From Sphingobacterium kitahiroshimense (GTDB lineage Bacteria > Bacteroidota > Bacteroidia > Sphingobacteriales > Sphingobacteriaceae), in contig NZ_JAOQNK010000001.1 in assembly GCF_025961315.1 (NCBI RefSeq), positions 186,001-250,000 of the forward strand: a stretch of 64,000 bases of DNA, in the 5' to 3' direction. The translations under genes and the position numbers were made by a program. Positions 1-9,707 of the stretch are shown here, in pieces. Numbering within the stretch: position 1 is the stretch's first letter; each line of letters starts with the position of its first letter. A model generated the notes under the pieces. That model saw only the letters and a list, made by a program, of their open reading frames with translations, was not told the DNA's origin and did not search any database.

Positions 1-172
1 CTTGCTGAATTAAAAAATTTAGGAATGTTTATAATTAGCTCAAAATTAGATTTAGATGGGCATAAGTTAAATTTAAACACTACTTCATTACTACTTCATG
101 TTGCGTTAATGCGTTTAAAATCGCTATATTTGGGGTACGTCAATTGTACGTCAACCCTTATAAACAGTTTGT
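1..172. other. intergenic, upstream of sensor-regulator
   Basis: AT-rich DNA with no supported gene. A short reading frame here continues into the next gene in another frame and has no protein-like features. It holds the promoter listed separately. Confidence 0.6.
101..132 (+). promoter_or_regulatory. Bacteroidota-type promoter for sensor-regulator gene
   Basis: A TTG at 101-103 (-33 position) is followed after 21 bp by TATATTTG at 125-132, an exact match to the Bacteroidota -7 consensus TAnnTTTG. The start codon lies about 40 bp downstream. Confidence 0.5.
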
Positions 173-3067
173 ATGAAGTATCTCGCAGTCCTTTATTTTT
201 TCGTTTTTTTTATAACACCCATTTCATTACGGGCACAAAATTTATTGGGATTACCGCTGGTCAATAACTATAATAAAACCGTGTATGGCGGAGGTAGCCG
301 GACTTGGGATATTAAACAAGATAGCAGGGGCATCCTATATTTTGGAAACAGTGAAGGGCTGATTACTTTTGATGGCCGGTACTGGAAATCGTATGCATTG
401 CCCAACCATACCATTATCCGTTCGTTATGGATTGATCAGCATGATCGGATCTATGTGGGCGGTCAGGGAGATTTCGGTTACTTCGAACCAGCCGAGCAGG
501 GTGGTCTGAGGTATACATCACTGAAAGCCCTGATTCCGGAAGAATACCGCAATTTTGCTGACATCTGGAATACGCTGTCTTTTGGGCAGTCTGTTTTCTT
601 TAGAGCGACGAATGTCATTTTTGAACTCAAAGGGCAAAAAATAGCGGTACATCCCGCCGCTGCGGAATGGTATTTTATGGGCAAGGTGGGTGAATCGCTC
701 TTTGCGCAAGATAAAAAAAATGGCTTATTAGTCTACCGGAATAACCACTGGTCACCCGTGCTGGCAACGTTGCCTTACCGCGAAATGAAAATCGCATCAA
801 TGCTTCCGCTTGGTAAAGAGCGGATCGTGGTATCTACTTTAAATAACCAGAACTACTTATTGAAGGACAGGGTGTTATTACAGTTGAATAAGGAGCACTG
901 GGATGATAGCTATACGCCATCTGCCGCACGTATCGATGACTCCACCTTCGTTGTCGGCAATGCAAAAGAGGGCTGTCATATCCGTGATCGCGATGGGAAA
1001 ACGATTCAACGCATCGGTATTCGGGAAGGTTTGGTGAACAAGAATATTTCAGCGGTATTTGTGGACCAGCAAAAAAATATCTGGGTGGCCAGTGACAATG
1101 GGATTTCGGTGATTTCGTACGGATCTGCGGTACGGTATCTGCGTCCCAATCTTGAAAATGAGGTGACTGGGCTATCGTCGCTGATCTTTGATCATAAGCT
1201 TTATTTATCTTCATCCAACGGGGTATATGTGGCACCTATCAGCAAAGGGCTGAAAGATCAGAGCCGTTCGTTGAGTTCTTTTTCACTTTTTCCGAAAAGT
1301 GATGGTGGCGAGGCCTGGTTGCTCGAAGAACTGAACGGACGCTTATTACTGGGGCACAATAAAGGATTGTTTCAGATTCAGGATCAAGCTTTACTGCCGT
1401 TGTCCAATCGGACAGGTACCTGGAATGTACTGCCATTGAATTCCGTTTATCCGGTAAATCAGGCTCTGGTGGGTACTTATCAGGGTTTAGAGCTGTTAAA
1501 TTATCAAAACGGTATTTTTCAGTCCGGCGGTCAGTTGCGCGGGTTTGTGGATTCATATCGCTTTTTAGAATTGGACGAGAAGAAAACGATTTGGGCCTCG
1601 CATCCTTATCGTGGCATTTACCGCATACGCTTGGCGGCAGACCGTCATGCATATGATGCTGTTCTATTAACGAAGAAGAATGGTTTACCGTCAGACTATC
1701 AGAATTTTGTGTTCAAGATTAAGGATCAGATCGTTTTTGCCACAGAAAAGGGGCTGTACACCTACGATTATACCAAAAATGCGTTTGTCAAGTCTGCTGA
1801 TTATAAGGAATTTGATGGTCTGACGATCCGCTATCTAAAGGAGGATAAAGAGGGCAATATCTGGTACTGTACAGATAAATACGTCGGGGTCGCACAATTT
1901 GATACAAAAAATAAGAGCTATCAGCTTATCAAATTTCCAGAAATTGAAGGCATGAATACTTCGGGATTTGATCATATCAATACCTATGATAAAAACAACA
2001 TCTATATCGGTGCTGAAAAAGGGATCATCCATATCAACTATGAAAAATATATTCAGGAAGCGCGGAAACCACTTGTGCTATTGTCGCAGGTAACGGCAAA
2101 ATCAGCGCAGGACAGTATTCTATTTGCCGGGTATTTCACCAAAAATGCAACCGGAACTTACGAGCAGCTCCGTGCGGACCAGTTGGAGCTGGCCTCCAAA
2201 TTCAATTCTTTTCAGTTTGCTTTCTCTTCGCCAAGTTTTGGTATCCATGAACATATGGAGTTCAGCTATCAACTGGTCGGTTATGATGAGAACTGGTCCA
2301 CATGGGAGAATATTGCTGAAAAATCATATACCAACCTGCCAAGTGGAAAGTATCGTTTTCAGGTTCGGGTTCGAAACAATTTAAATCAGATCTCCGAGAC
2401 CGTTAGCTATGATTTTACGATTCTACCACCCTGGTATCTGAGTATCTGGGCAAAGCTGGTCTATATTCTATTGGGAGCATTGAGCATCTATCTCTTTTTT
2501 AAGGTGCAAAAGCAGGTTTGGAAAAAGCAACAGCTTCAATATGAGAAGAAAATGGCACAGCTCCGCTACATCCATCAGCTGGAAATCGAAAAGAGCGAAA
2601 AGGAAATTGTAAAGCTCAATAATGAAAAGCTGGAACAGGAAGTCCTGGTGAAAACGAAAGAGCTGGCCAGTGCGAGTATGCAGCTTTTGGAAAATTCGGG
2701 AACGCTTGTTAAAGTCCGTGATGAACTGGCAAAAATAGAAGGGAGTGAGGAAGAGGCTTCGGAATTAAAACGGATCAACAATTTACTGAAAGATGTGGAG
2801 AAAAATAGTGCCAACTGGGATCAGTTTGCGCTGCATTTTGATGAACTGAATGATGGCTTTTTGAATAAGCTGAAATCCAATCACGAGGGGTTATCACGGA
2901 ATGATCTTAAAGTCTGTGCTTATCTGAAATTGAATTTCACCACCAAGCAGATCGCGCAGTTGCAGAATATTACGGTCAGAGGAGTTGAAATACACCGGTA
3001 CCGTTTACGTAAAAAACTACCAGTAGGAAAAGATCAGTCTTTAAGTGATTTTTTGAATGAAATCTAG
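173..3067 (+). CDS. triple-tyrosine motif / LuxR-type HTH membrane sensor-regulator
   Basis: One-component transmembrane regulator of the Bacteroidota Reg_prop - Y_Y_Y - LuxR HTH type, the same general layout as SusR-like sensors, probably responding to a periplasmic glycan or nutrient. A signal peptide covers residues 1-21 (ending LRAQ). About 650 residues of beta-propeller-like repeats follow (WDIKQD, IWVASDNGI, IWYCTD motifs). Then come a Y_Y_Y domain (about 680-755, with YDENWSTW), one membrane helix (about 757-778), a coiled coil rich in Glu/Lys, and a C-terminal GerE/LuxR-like helix-turn-helix (LSRNDLKVCAYLKL...TTKQIAQLQNITVRGVEIHRYRLRKKL). There is no histidine kinase or receiver domain, so the signal must pass directly from periplasm to DNA-binding domain. 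No SusC/SusD genes are adjacent; the target is unknown. It is convergent with the next gene and ends at a strong hairpin. Confidence 0.88.
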   Translation: MKYLAVLYFFVFFITPISLRAQNLLGLPLVNNYNKTVYGGGSRTWDIKQDSRGILYFGNSEGLITFDGRYWKSYALPNHTIIRSLWIDQHDRIYVGGQGDFGYFEPAEQGGLRYTSLKALIPEEYRNFADIWNTLSFGQSVFFRATNVIFELKGQKIAVHPAAAEWYFMGKVGESLFAQDKKNGLLVYRNNHWSPVLATLPYREMKIASMLPLGKERIVVSTLNNQNYLLKDRVLLQLNKEHWDDSYTPSAARIDDSTFVVGNAKEGCHIRDRDGKTIQRIGIREGLVNKNISAVFVDQQKNIWVASDNGISVISYGSAVRYLRPNLENEVTGLSSLIFDHKLYLSSSNGVYVAPISKGLKDQSRSLSSFSLFPKSDGGEAWLLEELNGRLLLGHNKGLFQIQDQALLPLSNRTGTWNVLPLNSVYPVNQALVGTYQGLELLNYQNGIFQSGGQLRGFVDSYRFLELDEKKTIWASHPYRGIYRIRLAADRHAYDAVLLTKKNGLPSDYQNFVFKIKDQIVFATEKGLYTYDYTKNAFVKSADYKEFDGLTIRYLKEDKEGNIWYCTDKYVGVAQFDTKNKSYQLIKFPEIEGMNTSGFDHINTYDKNNIYIGAEKGIIHINYEKYIQEARKPLVLLSQVTAKSAQDSILFAGYFTKNATGTYEQLRADQLELASKFNSFQFAFSSPSFGIHEHMEFSYQLVGYDENWSTWENIAEKSYTNLPSGKYRFQVRVRNNLNQISETVSYDFTILPPWYLSIWAKLVYILLGALSIYLFFKVQKQVWKKQQLQYEKKMAQLRYIHQLEIEKSEKEIVKLNNEKLEQEVLVKTKELASASMQLLENSGTLVKVRDELAKIEGSEEEASELKRINNLLKDVEKNSANWDQFALHFDELNDGFLNKLKSNHEGLSRNDLKVCAYLKLNFTTKQIAQLQNITVRGVEIHRYRLRKKLPVGKDQSLSDFLNEI

Positions 3068-3156
3068 AGGCATTTAAGCCTGGTTTTCTTTCATTGGGTA
3101 AAAGAAAAGGGAATGATCTGGTGCTTGTGACGCAGCCTGTTGCTAGCTATATATTT

Positions 3157-3193
3157 AAAAAGCTCCTGAACGGATCCGTTCAGGAGCTTTTTT
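3157..3193. terminator. bidirectional rho-independent terminator
   Basis: A perfect 18-bp palindromic stem (3157-3174 / 3175-3192) with A-run and T-run flanks, lying between two convergent genes, so it can serve both strands. Confidence 0.9.
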
Positions 3194-3206
3194 GATGAAA
3201 TTAAGG

Positions 3207-4760
3207 TTAATCTTGATAGGTGCCCACTTCGTTTAGCGCCGCCCATTGGGTGCCATCGGTGGCACTTGAAATCGTCACTTTAAAGTAACGGAAGGTTAGG
3301 CTATTGGGTAAAGTCACGTAGGCAGGTCCTGCCGCATCCGGGAGCACATAACTGCCGGCATTTTGCCAGGTGCTGTTATTGGTACTGACCTGAATTTGAA
3401 TATTCTTGGGTTTGCTTCCTCCAGAGCGCTGTACAAAGGTAAAGTGGTTCACCGGTTTTGAGGCTCCCATATCGATGGTAAAGAAATGCGGATGGGTAGA
3501 ATTTGCTCCCGTCCAGCGGCTCACCCATTGCGTTGTTTTATCTCCGTCGATGAGATGGACAGCCTGACCGCTTTCTGCCTGAGTCTCTTCAGAACTTACG
3601 GCAACGATACTCCAGTTTGCTTTATTGTATTCGGGTCTGTCGCCAAACTGAATATCGGGTTTACCGTTCTGCATCTGATAACTGTAGCTGTTCCAATGTC
3701 TGTAGCCATTTTCATGGATCAGGCTGATCGTAAAATCATTCTGTAGGTTGCTTCGGTCTTTGAATTCGGTTATGGCGATCTCGGTATAAAAACTATCCAC
3801 ACCGATCGGGGTGGTTACCCAGTTTTCCGAGTCGTAGTTTCCATCTCCGGCACTGCGCTTGGCATCGTTGGTAAAGCCGATGAAGTCCACCTTTTTGTTG
3901 CTGCTGAACCGTCCGGATACAATTACTTTTTGTATAGCATCGTCATAGCGGGCATTCAATTTGGTGATTTTCGCATTGGCAGCGGCATACCAGTCCGAAC
4001 GTGTTGTGGTACTGAACACCTGTCCGCGGCTCAGTACGGCACAATCCCAGGCATCTAAATAAGTCGGTGCTACGACAAAAGTACCACCGTTTCCGGTGAT
4101 GATCGGTGTACCGTAGAGGTTGTTCTGCGATACCAGACCGCCATTATGTGGCAGATTGAGACCGTGCATCATCTCATGCGTATTGCCTCCGATCCAGGAA
4201 GAAGCCAGCCCAGCTGTATCTGTACGGCTCATATTGGCGATTTCCATATCGGGGAAATCGATGCCGTAGCATTTTGTTCCGATGCCATAGTATGGCGCAT
4301 TTTGCTCACCGAACTTATTGACCGTGGTCAGGATCAGGTAATGGTCACTGGATTTTTGATGGGTCTGAAAATACGTGGTAATTTTCTGCCACATAGCCGA
4401 TTCTCCACCCTCATACGGATAGGAGGAAGTCGGAAGATTGCCCTGTACAACATGGATTTTGACCCTATTGGAAGCATTTTTTAACAATCCGAAGGTTTTG
4501 TCGCTATGTCCCCAATGCTGCATCCAGGTTTTGACAAAGTTTTGTTGGTAGATCAGTGTTTCGCTGATACGTCTTTCGTAATCGGGATTGGGAACCATGT
4601 CCGATGGGACAAACAAGACGACGTTGAGGTTGTAGGGGTGGTCTGAAGTGTAGACGGTGTCGAGGGTGTTCGTATTGGCATCAATACGGGTGAGAATTTC
4701 TGTTCTTTTACAGGAACCGAATAAGAGGGCCACTGCAAGTACGAGATGGTAAATTTTCAT
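3207..4760 (-). CDS. metzincin-like lipoprotein with C-terminal discoidin (F5/8 type C) domain
   Basis: Probable surface or periplasmic zinc metallopeptidase with a carbohydrate-binding-like tail. An SPII signal ends LLFGSC at Cys17. The zinc motif is HEMMHGLNLPH (residues 195-205), which has metzincin spacing HExxHxxxxxH but Asn in place of the usual Gly at the eighth position. Residues about 385-517 form a discoidin domain (AVHLIDGDKTTQWVS, FTIDMG, IQIQVSTNNSTWQ, RYFKVTI). The middle section (about 230-380) is unassigned. No Met-turn is claimed. The gene stands alone, convergent with the upstream regulator and divergent from katE. A non-proteolytic glycan-binding role is possible. The domain calls are from motif reading; the exact peptidase family is not recognised. 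Confidence 0.75.
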   Translation of the reverse strand: MKIYHLVLAVALLFGSCKRTEILTRIDANTNTLDTVYTSDHPYNLNVVLFVPSDMVPNPDYERRISETLIYQQNFVKTWMQHWGHSDKTFGLLKNASNRVKIHVVQGNLPTSSYPYEGGESAMWQKITTYFQTHQKSSDHYLILTTVNKFGEQNAPYYGIGTKCYGIDFPDMEIANMSRTDTAGLASSWIGGNTHEMMHGLNLPHNGGLVSQNNLYGTPIITGNGGTFVVAPTYLDAWDCAVLSRGQVFSTTTRSDWYAAANAKITKLNARYDDAIQKVIVSGRFSSNKKVDFIGFTNDAKRSAGDGNYDSENWVTTPIGVDSFYTEIAITEFKDRSNLQNDFTISLIHENGYRHWNSYSYQMQNGKPDIQFGDRPEYNKANWSIVAVSSEETQAESGQAVHLIDGDKTTQWVSRWTGANSTHPHFFTIDMGASKPVNHFTFVQRSGGSKPKNIQIQVSTNNSTWQNAGSYVLPDAAGPAYVTLPNSLTFRYFKVTISSATDGTQWAALNEVGTYQD

Positions 4761-5189
4761 AACAGTTGTTTTTGGTTAAAGTATATATGGGTTATTCTAA
4801 ATGATCGTATTGAAAAAACGGGTACTTGCATCTTATTCGGGACGAACCGTATATGTACGGATTTAGGCAATTGCTGTACGTGATCTTGCTCTGACTGTCA
4901 CCTGTTTCGTTAAAAAATCTTCCGCTTGATTATTTGACGAAACAAATGATTAGGTTAAAAATAGGAGGTTAAAATGAATAAAAATGCAAGTTTATTACCT
5001 TTTATTAAAACTATATTACCTTTAAATTGACGCTATCAAGACTGTTGCTCAGTCTTAAGTCTTCGGTCGGGGCTTGTTGCGCTGGGGATCTTTGGAAACA
5101 AATCGGAGGTTATGTTGTTACTAGTAATAGTGTCGGTCATGTGAAGGGTACCGACATGTTCTAATCTTCATCCATAACTTTATTTAAAC
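4761..5189. other. divergent intergenic region upstream of katE
   Basis: 429 bp without a supported gene. It contains a 10-bp palindrome TTACTAGTAA (5118-5127) and a hairpin with 7-bp arms TGTCGGT / ACCGACA (5131-5137 / 5150-5156), 33 bp before katE. These could be a regulator site or a 5'UTR element; no regulator can be named. A near-consensus -7 box (GATCTTTG, 5087-5094) is weak. Confidence 0.5.
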
Positions 5190-7316
5190 ATGGCTAAGCA
5201 ACAAGAAAACAAAAAAGTGCAACAGATTCAGGAGCATACGATTGACAATGCCAATCGGGTATTGACGACGAATGATGGAGTTCCGATCAATGATAACAAC
5301 AATATGCTCAAAGCAGGAGAACGTGGCCCTGCACTTATAGAAGATTTTATTTTTCAAGATAAGCTCGCTCATTTTGACCGCGAGCGGATTCCGGAACGGG
5401 TGGTACATGCAAGAGGTTCTGGTGCTCACGGTGTTTTTGAAGCGACAGCAGATGTTTCTCAATATACCAGTGCCGCTTTTTTAAAGAAAGGTACGGTAAC
5501 GCCGTTATTTATCCGTTTTTCAACTGTTGCGGGCTTTAAAGGATCGACTGATCTGGCGCGCGATGTAAGGGGATTCTCAGTAAAGTTCTATACGGAGGAG
5601 GGTAATTATGATTTAGTGGGTAACAATATTCCGGTATTTTTTATTCAGGATTCGATGAACTTTCCGGATTTGATCCACGCTGTTAAGCCAGAACCGAATA
5701 ATGAGATGCCTCAGGCCGCATCGGCTCATGATACGTTCTGGGATTTTATTTCTTTGATGCCTGAATCTGCACATATGCTGATGTGGGCAATGTCCGACCG
5801 TGCTATTCCACGTTCTTTTAGAATGATGGAAGGTTTTGGTGTCCACACGTTCAAATTTGTCAATGCAGCAGGCAAAGGCACTTTTGTGAAGTTTCATTGG
5901 AAACCTAAATTGGGAGTGCATTCGGTGGCATGGAACGAGGCGCAAAAATTATCGGGATTTGATTCGGATTTCTTACGCCGGGATCTGTGGGAGAATATCG
6001 AAAAGGGTAATTTTCCACAGTGGGACCTGGGTGTACAGCTTGTACCGGAAGAGGATGAACAGAAATATTCGTTCGATTTATTGGATGCAACGAAGATCAT
6101 TCCGGAAGAATTAATTCCGGTAACGATTATCGGAACGATGACACTGAACCGTAATCCGGAAAATTTCTTTGCAGAAACCGAGCAGGTAGCCTTTGATCCA
6201 GGACGTCTGGTACCGGGTATTGACCTGACCAATGATCCTTTATTGCAGGGACGTATATTCTCTTATGCAGATACACAGAATTACCGATTGGGAGGTCCTA
6301 ATTTTCATGAGCTTCCGATCAATAGACCGGTCAACGGAAAACATAACAATCAAAAAGACGGTTTTGGCAGACAGGATATCCTGAAAGGCAACGTCAGCTA
6401 TTTCCCAAATAGCTTGGGTGGCGGTTGTCCCTATCAGGCCATGTTAAAAGGCGAGACCGGTTTTAAGAGTCATGAAGAAAAAGTGGATGGCTATAAAGTA
6501 AGACGCAGGTCTTCGTCATTTGCTGATCACTTTACACAGGCCCGCTTGTTTTTCAATTCGCAGACAGCACCTGAAAAGGAACATATCATCAGTGGTTATA
6601 GCTTTGAGCTATCGAAAGTCAATTCGGTAGCGATCCGTACAAGGGAGCTGGCGATCTTAAATCAGATCGATCAGGAACTGGCGAAAAGAGTGGGTGCCAA
6701 TCTGGGATTGACACCTCCGGAGCAACTGGATGAACTGACGTTACAGTTTGCGCGTCAGAACCATCCGGAATATCCGGTGAAAGCGCCTAAGCCAGAGGTT
6801 GAGAAATCTGCCGCATTGAGTATGGCTACCGCTCCGGGCGAAGGAACGATTGAAACTCGGAAAGTGGCTTTTCTAGTGGCAGATGGTGTGAGCAAAGCAT
6901 CGGTCGATGTCATGAAAAAAGCATTGGAAGCGGAGGGTGCTGAGGCCGTTCTGATCTCGACACATACGGGTAACGTGAAGTTTAAGGAAGGTGGAGAAGC
7001 GGAAATCCAGCATACTTATCTGACGGAAGCTTCGGTCTGTTATGATGCATTCTATACACCCGATGGTGATTCGGTTGCAACATTGGAGGATGAGCCGGAT
7101 TATATCCATTTTATCAACGAAGGATTTAGACATTGTAAGGCTTTGGCCTTTGCTAAAGGTGCTGAAAAATTAATTGCAGGATCGTATATCGCCAAGCAGG
7201 AAAAAGATGCCGGCGTGGTACTCGAATCAAAAAATAACCTGACGGCAGACTTTATCAAAGCGATGAAAGGTCACCGGGTATGGGATAGGGAGAAAGTACG
7301 GAAAGTGCCTGCTTAG
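5190..7316 (+). CDS. katE: large-subunit (HPII-type, clade 2) catalase
   Basis: Haem catalase disproportionating hydrogen peroxide in the cytoplasm. At 708 residues it has the size of the large-subunit clade rather than the ~480-residue small clade. The catalytic His lies in VVHARGSGAHG (His73), and the distal-pocket Asn in YDLVGNNIPVFFIQD. The proximal haem-ligand Tyr is in RIFSYADTQNYRLG (Tyr359). The C-terminal ~150 residues (from about 550, TRKVAFLVADGV) form the flavodoxin/DJ-1-like domain typical of HPII. It is monocistronic and ends at a strong terminator shared with the convergent YceI gene. Regulation by oxidative stress is likely for the family, but no OxyR site is recognisable here. 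Confidence 0.96.
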   Translation: MAKQQENKKVQQIQEHTIDNANRVLTTNDGVPINDNNNMLKAGERGPALIEDFIFQDKLAHFDRERIPERVVHARGSGAHGVFEATADVSQYTSAAFLKKGTVTPLFIRFSTVAGFKGSTDLARDVRGFSVKFYTEEGNYDLVGNNIPVFFIQDSMNFPDLIHAVKPEPNNEMPQAASAHDTFWDFISLMPESAHMLMWAMSDRAIPRSFRMMEGFGVHTFKFVNAAGKGTFVKFHWKPKLGVHSVAWNEAQKLSGFDSDFLRRDLWENIEKGNFPQWDLGVQLVPEEDEQKYSFDLLDATKIIPEELIPVTIIGTMTLNRNPENFFAETEQVAFDPGRLVPGIDLTNDPLLQGRIFSYADTQNYRLGGPNFHELPINRPVNGKHNNQKDGFGRQDILKGNVSYFPNSLGGGCPYQAMLKGETGFKSHEEKVDGYKVRRRSSSFADHFTQARLFFNSQTAPEKEHIISGYSFELSKVNSVAIRTRELAILNQIDQELAKRVGANLGLTPPEQLDELTLQFARQNHPEYPVKAPKPEVEKSAALSMATAPGEGTIETRKVAFLVADGVSKASVDVMKKALEAEGAEAVLISTHTGNVKFKEGGEAEIQHTYLTEASVCYDAFYTPDGDSVATLEDEPDYIHFINEGFRHCKALAFAKGAEKLIAGSYIAKQEKDAGVVLESKNNLTADFIKAMKGHRVWDREKVRKVPA

Positions 7317-7345
7317 TGCGGGAACTATCGATCTCGTGCATATAC

Positions 7346-7384
7346 AAAAAAAGTCATGCTTCTGATGGGAGCATGACTTTTTTT
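7346..7384. terminator. bidirectional terminator katE / YceI
   Basis: A 15-bp perfect stem (7346-7360 / 7370-7384) with a 9-nt loop and A/T runs at both ends, between convergent genes. Confidence 0.9.
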
Positions 7385-7401
7385 ATAAGGGTATATGTTG
7401 C

Positions 7402-7926
7402 TTATTTCGTCACAATGAACTGAAAATCTGCTTGGAATTTTACTTCGTCGCTCACCATCAATCCACCTGTTTCTAAAGCAGCGTTCCAAGTTAATCCGAA
7501 ATCCTGACGGTTGATTTTCCCGGTAGCGGTATAACCGATTTTTTCATTACCCCAAGGATCTTTTGCTACACCACCGAACTCCACGTCGAATGTAACGGAT
7601 TTGGTAATGCCTTTGATCGTTAGATCGCCTGTTAATTTAATATCATCACCGTCTTTTTTACTGCTCGTAGCATGAAATGTAATGGTCGGGTTGGCCGCAA
7701 CATCAAAAAAGTCTGCACTTTTCAAATGCTCGTCACGTTGTTCGTTTTTCGTGTTGATAGACGCTGTCTGAATGGTCAGGTCTATTTTGGCATTTTCTAA
7801 ATGGTTTGAATCACTATCTATCGTAACGTCGAAATCTTGAAATTGACCTTTTACGTTAGTAATCATCATGTGTTTTACTTTAAACTCTATTTCACTGTGT
7901 GCTTTGTCTAAACTCCAATTTGCCAT
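7402..7926 (-). CDS. YceI family protein
   Basis: A YceI-like lipocalin-fold protein of 174 residues, the usual family size. Members bind polyisoprenoid or other amphiphilic ligands. The family pattern is clear: WSLDKAHSEIEFKVKHMMITNVKGQF at the N-terminus, then LKSADFFDVAANPTITF, LTGDLTIKGITKSVTFDVEF and FGLTWNAALETGGLMVSDEV. There is no signal peptide, so this copy is predicted cytoplasmic, unlike the periplasmic E. coli protein. On the minus strand, TATTTTTG (7985-7992) fits the -7 consensus about 60 bp upstream of the start, but no -33 partner is at the right distance. Its physiological role is not known. Confidence 0.93.
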   Translation of the reverse strand: MANWSLDKAHSEIEFKVKHMMITNVKGQFQDFDVTIDSDSNHLENAKIDLTIQTASINTKNEQRDEHLKSADFFDVAANPTITFHATSSKKDGDDIKLTGDLTIKGITKSVTFDVEFGGVAKDPWGNEKIGYTATGKINRQDFGLTWNAALETGGLMVSDEVKFQADFQFIVTK

Positions 7927-8115
7927 AACTTTAATGTTTAAATTTGTTTATAAATTTTTTATTTTCTTCTCTAATATTCTGCTACAAAAATAAGGGTTAA
8001 CACCGTTATAATTCTTGACCTAGATCAATATCGTACATGTGCTTTGCCTTCTGACATTAGGTAAACAAAGAGGCGCTGTATTGGTTTCGATTTATTTTTG
8101 CACATCTGTTCAGAT

Positions 8116-9705
8116 CTAATAAGGAACATTGAATTTTGTCAATCTCAGTACCACCTGCTGCAGTTTGGGTAAAAAGATCAGAATAATAATGACCAGTACG
8201 ACTCCGGTAAGCATCAGGTCATAATAATCGCGGCTTGCGCGGGCGAGGATCTGTTCTTTGAGCATGGTATTGAAGAAGGCATTGGCGGCCACCTGCGATT
8301 TTAAGCCGTCATTACCTGCATTTTGATAGGTCTGTTCGATCTGCTGCAAGGTAAGGGGCAACTGCGGATTGATCTGGTTGACCGCATGGCGTACCTGATC
8401 CTGAACCGCGGCCCGGGTAAATAACTGCAGTTCGTTGTTAATTGCCATACTGCTGCAAAATCCGATAAATCGAGCCAGAATACCGATGAGTGATGCATTT
8501 ACAGCGATTTTAGCAGGAGCAGCGGATGCTGTGAAGGTGACGATAGGCACAAATAAAACTCCCGTCGCAATACCATAGATAAACATAGGCAGTATAAAGT
8601 CTGCTGTCGATCCGGTCACGGAAATAAAGAGCAGCATATAGCTATAATACAAGCCCATGATGATAAATCCGACGATGATCATCCGAATCAGATGGGTTCC
8701 CAATAGTATAAAGCGCGCTGTTACATACATACTCAGTACTGTTCCGGATATGACAGCCAACCAAATGGGAATGGTATGTAAAGGATCGGTTTTTAAGATC
8801 GTTTCCAGATGGCTGTAGGTCAGTCCTGTACTCCCTTTGAAGAGGTAAAATACAAAAAGCAGTAAAAGACCCATAACAAAGTTTTTCGCTTTGAAAATCC
8901 GCAGATTAATCAACGGACGTTTTAACCGCATTTCTCTGATGATAAAAAGTATGAGGATGCACATTGCGGCCAGAACCAGCTGGCAGATCAGGGTACTGCT
9001 GAACCAGCCCAGCTGCCTGCCGTAAATGAGGATATAGCCCAAGAGCAGTACAAAACTGGTATAGAAGAGGTAGCCGATCCAGTCCACCTGATAGAGCGGT
9101 ATCTTTTTATGCAATCTTGCTTTGGCATCTATCGTGATCAATACCGTAACGGTGAGCAGAAGCAGTAAGATATTGGCTCCGTAAAACAGCCAGTTGAAAT
9201 CCAGATAATGAAGCACCATGCTGCAGTAGATGGAATATAGTGGAATAGAAATCTGAATGCCAGCATAGAGGATGGTGTACCCGATGACTCTGGCCCGGGT
9301 GCTATGCAGTCTGGGGAACACCAGATGGAGTACAATACCCGATAGCAGTGCGCAGGTGATGCCCTGTGCAAATTGACAGATGAGAAAGAGGGGCCAGCTT
9401 TTACTATGGAAGCAGATCAATGTGCAGATACCATTGGTCGCTAATCCGATCAAGAGGTATTTGCGTGAGGTGAAGTATTTCACAATACGGGAATCGAGGG
9501 CCAGAAATGTGACCGTCGATCCATAGATGAGTACCATGGCATATTGTACATCTGTGGGTGCTACACCATAATAGCCCATCACGGTTACAGGACTGCTGTA
9601 GAGGGCAAAACTGAATAAGCAGGTCATCAGGATGGCGAAGATAACGGATCTGGCCAGCCACTCGGATACCCAGTGTTTAAATAAAGGAATTTTGTGTGCT
9701 TGCAT
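8116..9705 (-). CDS. MFS drug transporter, EmrB/DHA2-like inner-membrane pump
   Basis: Multi-spanning major-facilitator permease of 529 residues with about 13-14 hydrophobic segments, as in the DHA2 (EmrB/QacA) group. It is the last gene of a three-gene minus-strand operon (TolC - HlyD - MFS). Only 2 bp separate it from the HlyD gene, so it should work as the proton-driven pump of a tripartite efflux system. The usual MFS loop motif between helices 2 and 3 is weak (DSRIVKYFTSRKYL). A long non-membrane loop near residues 430-485 precedes the last helix. The substrate cannot be told from sequence; the divergent AraC gene is the likely local regulator. Confidence 0.88.
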   Translation of the reverse strand: MQAHKIPLFKHWVSEWLARSVIFAILMTCLFSFALYSSPVTVMGYYGVAPTDVQYAMVLIYGSTVTFLALDSRIVKYFTSRKYLLIGLATNGICTLICFHSKSWPLFLICQFAQGITCALLSGIVLHLVFPRLHSTRARVIGYTILYAGIQISIPLYSIYCSMVLHYLDFNWLFYGANILLLLLTVTVLITIDAKARLHKKIPLYQVDWIGYLFYTSFVLLLGYILIYGRQLGWFSSTLICQLVLAAMCILILFIIREMRLKRPLINLRIFKAKNFVMGLLLLFVFYLFKGSTGLTYSHLETILKTDPLHTIPIWLAVISGTVLSMYVTARFILLGTHLIRMIIVGFIIMGLYYSYMLLFISVTGSTADFILPMFIYGIATGVLFVPIVTFTASAAPAKIAVNASLIGILARFIGFCSSMAINNELQLFTRAAVQDQVRHAVNQINPQLPLTLQQIEQTYQNAGNDGLKSQVAANAFFNTMLKEQILARASRDYYDLMLTGVVLVIIILIFLPKLQQVVLRLTKFNVPY

Positions 9706-9707
9706 CT

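Noticed and set aside
25..267. 80-codon frame at the left edge
   Set aside because: It overlaps the start and signal peptide of the sensor-regulator in another frame and has no protein-like features.
834..1652. Antisense frames of 130-140 codons inside the sensor-regulator gene
   Set aside because: They are shadows of the real gene on the other strand; compositions are not protein-like.
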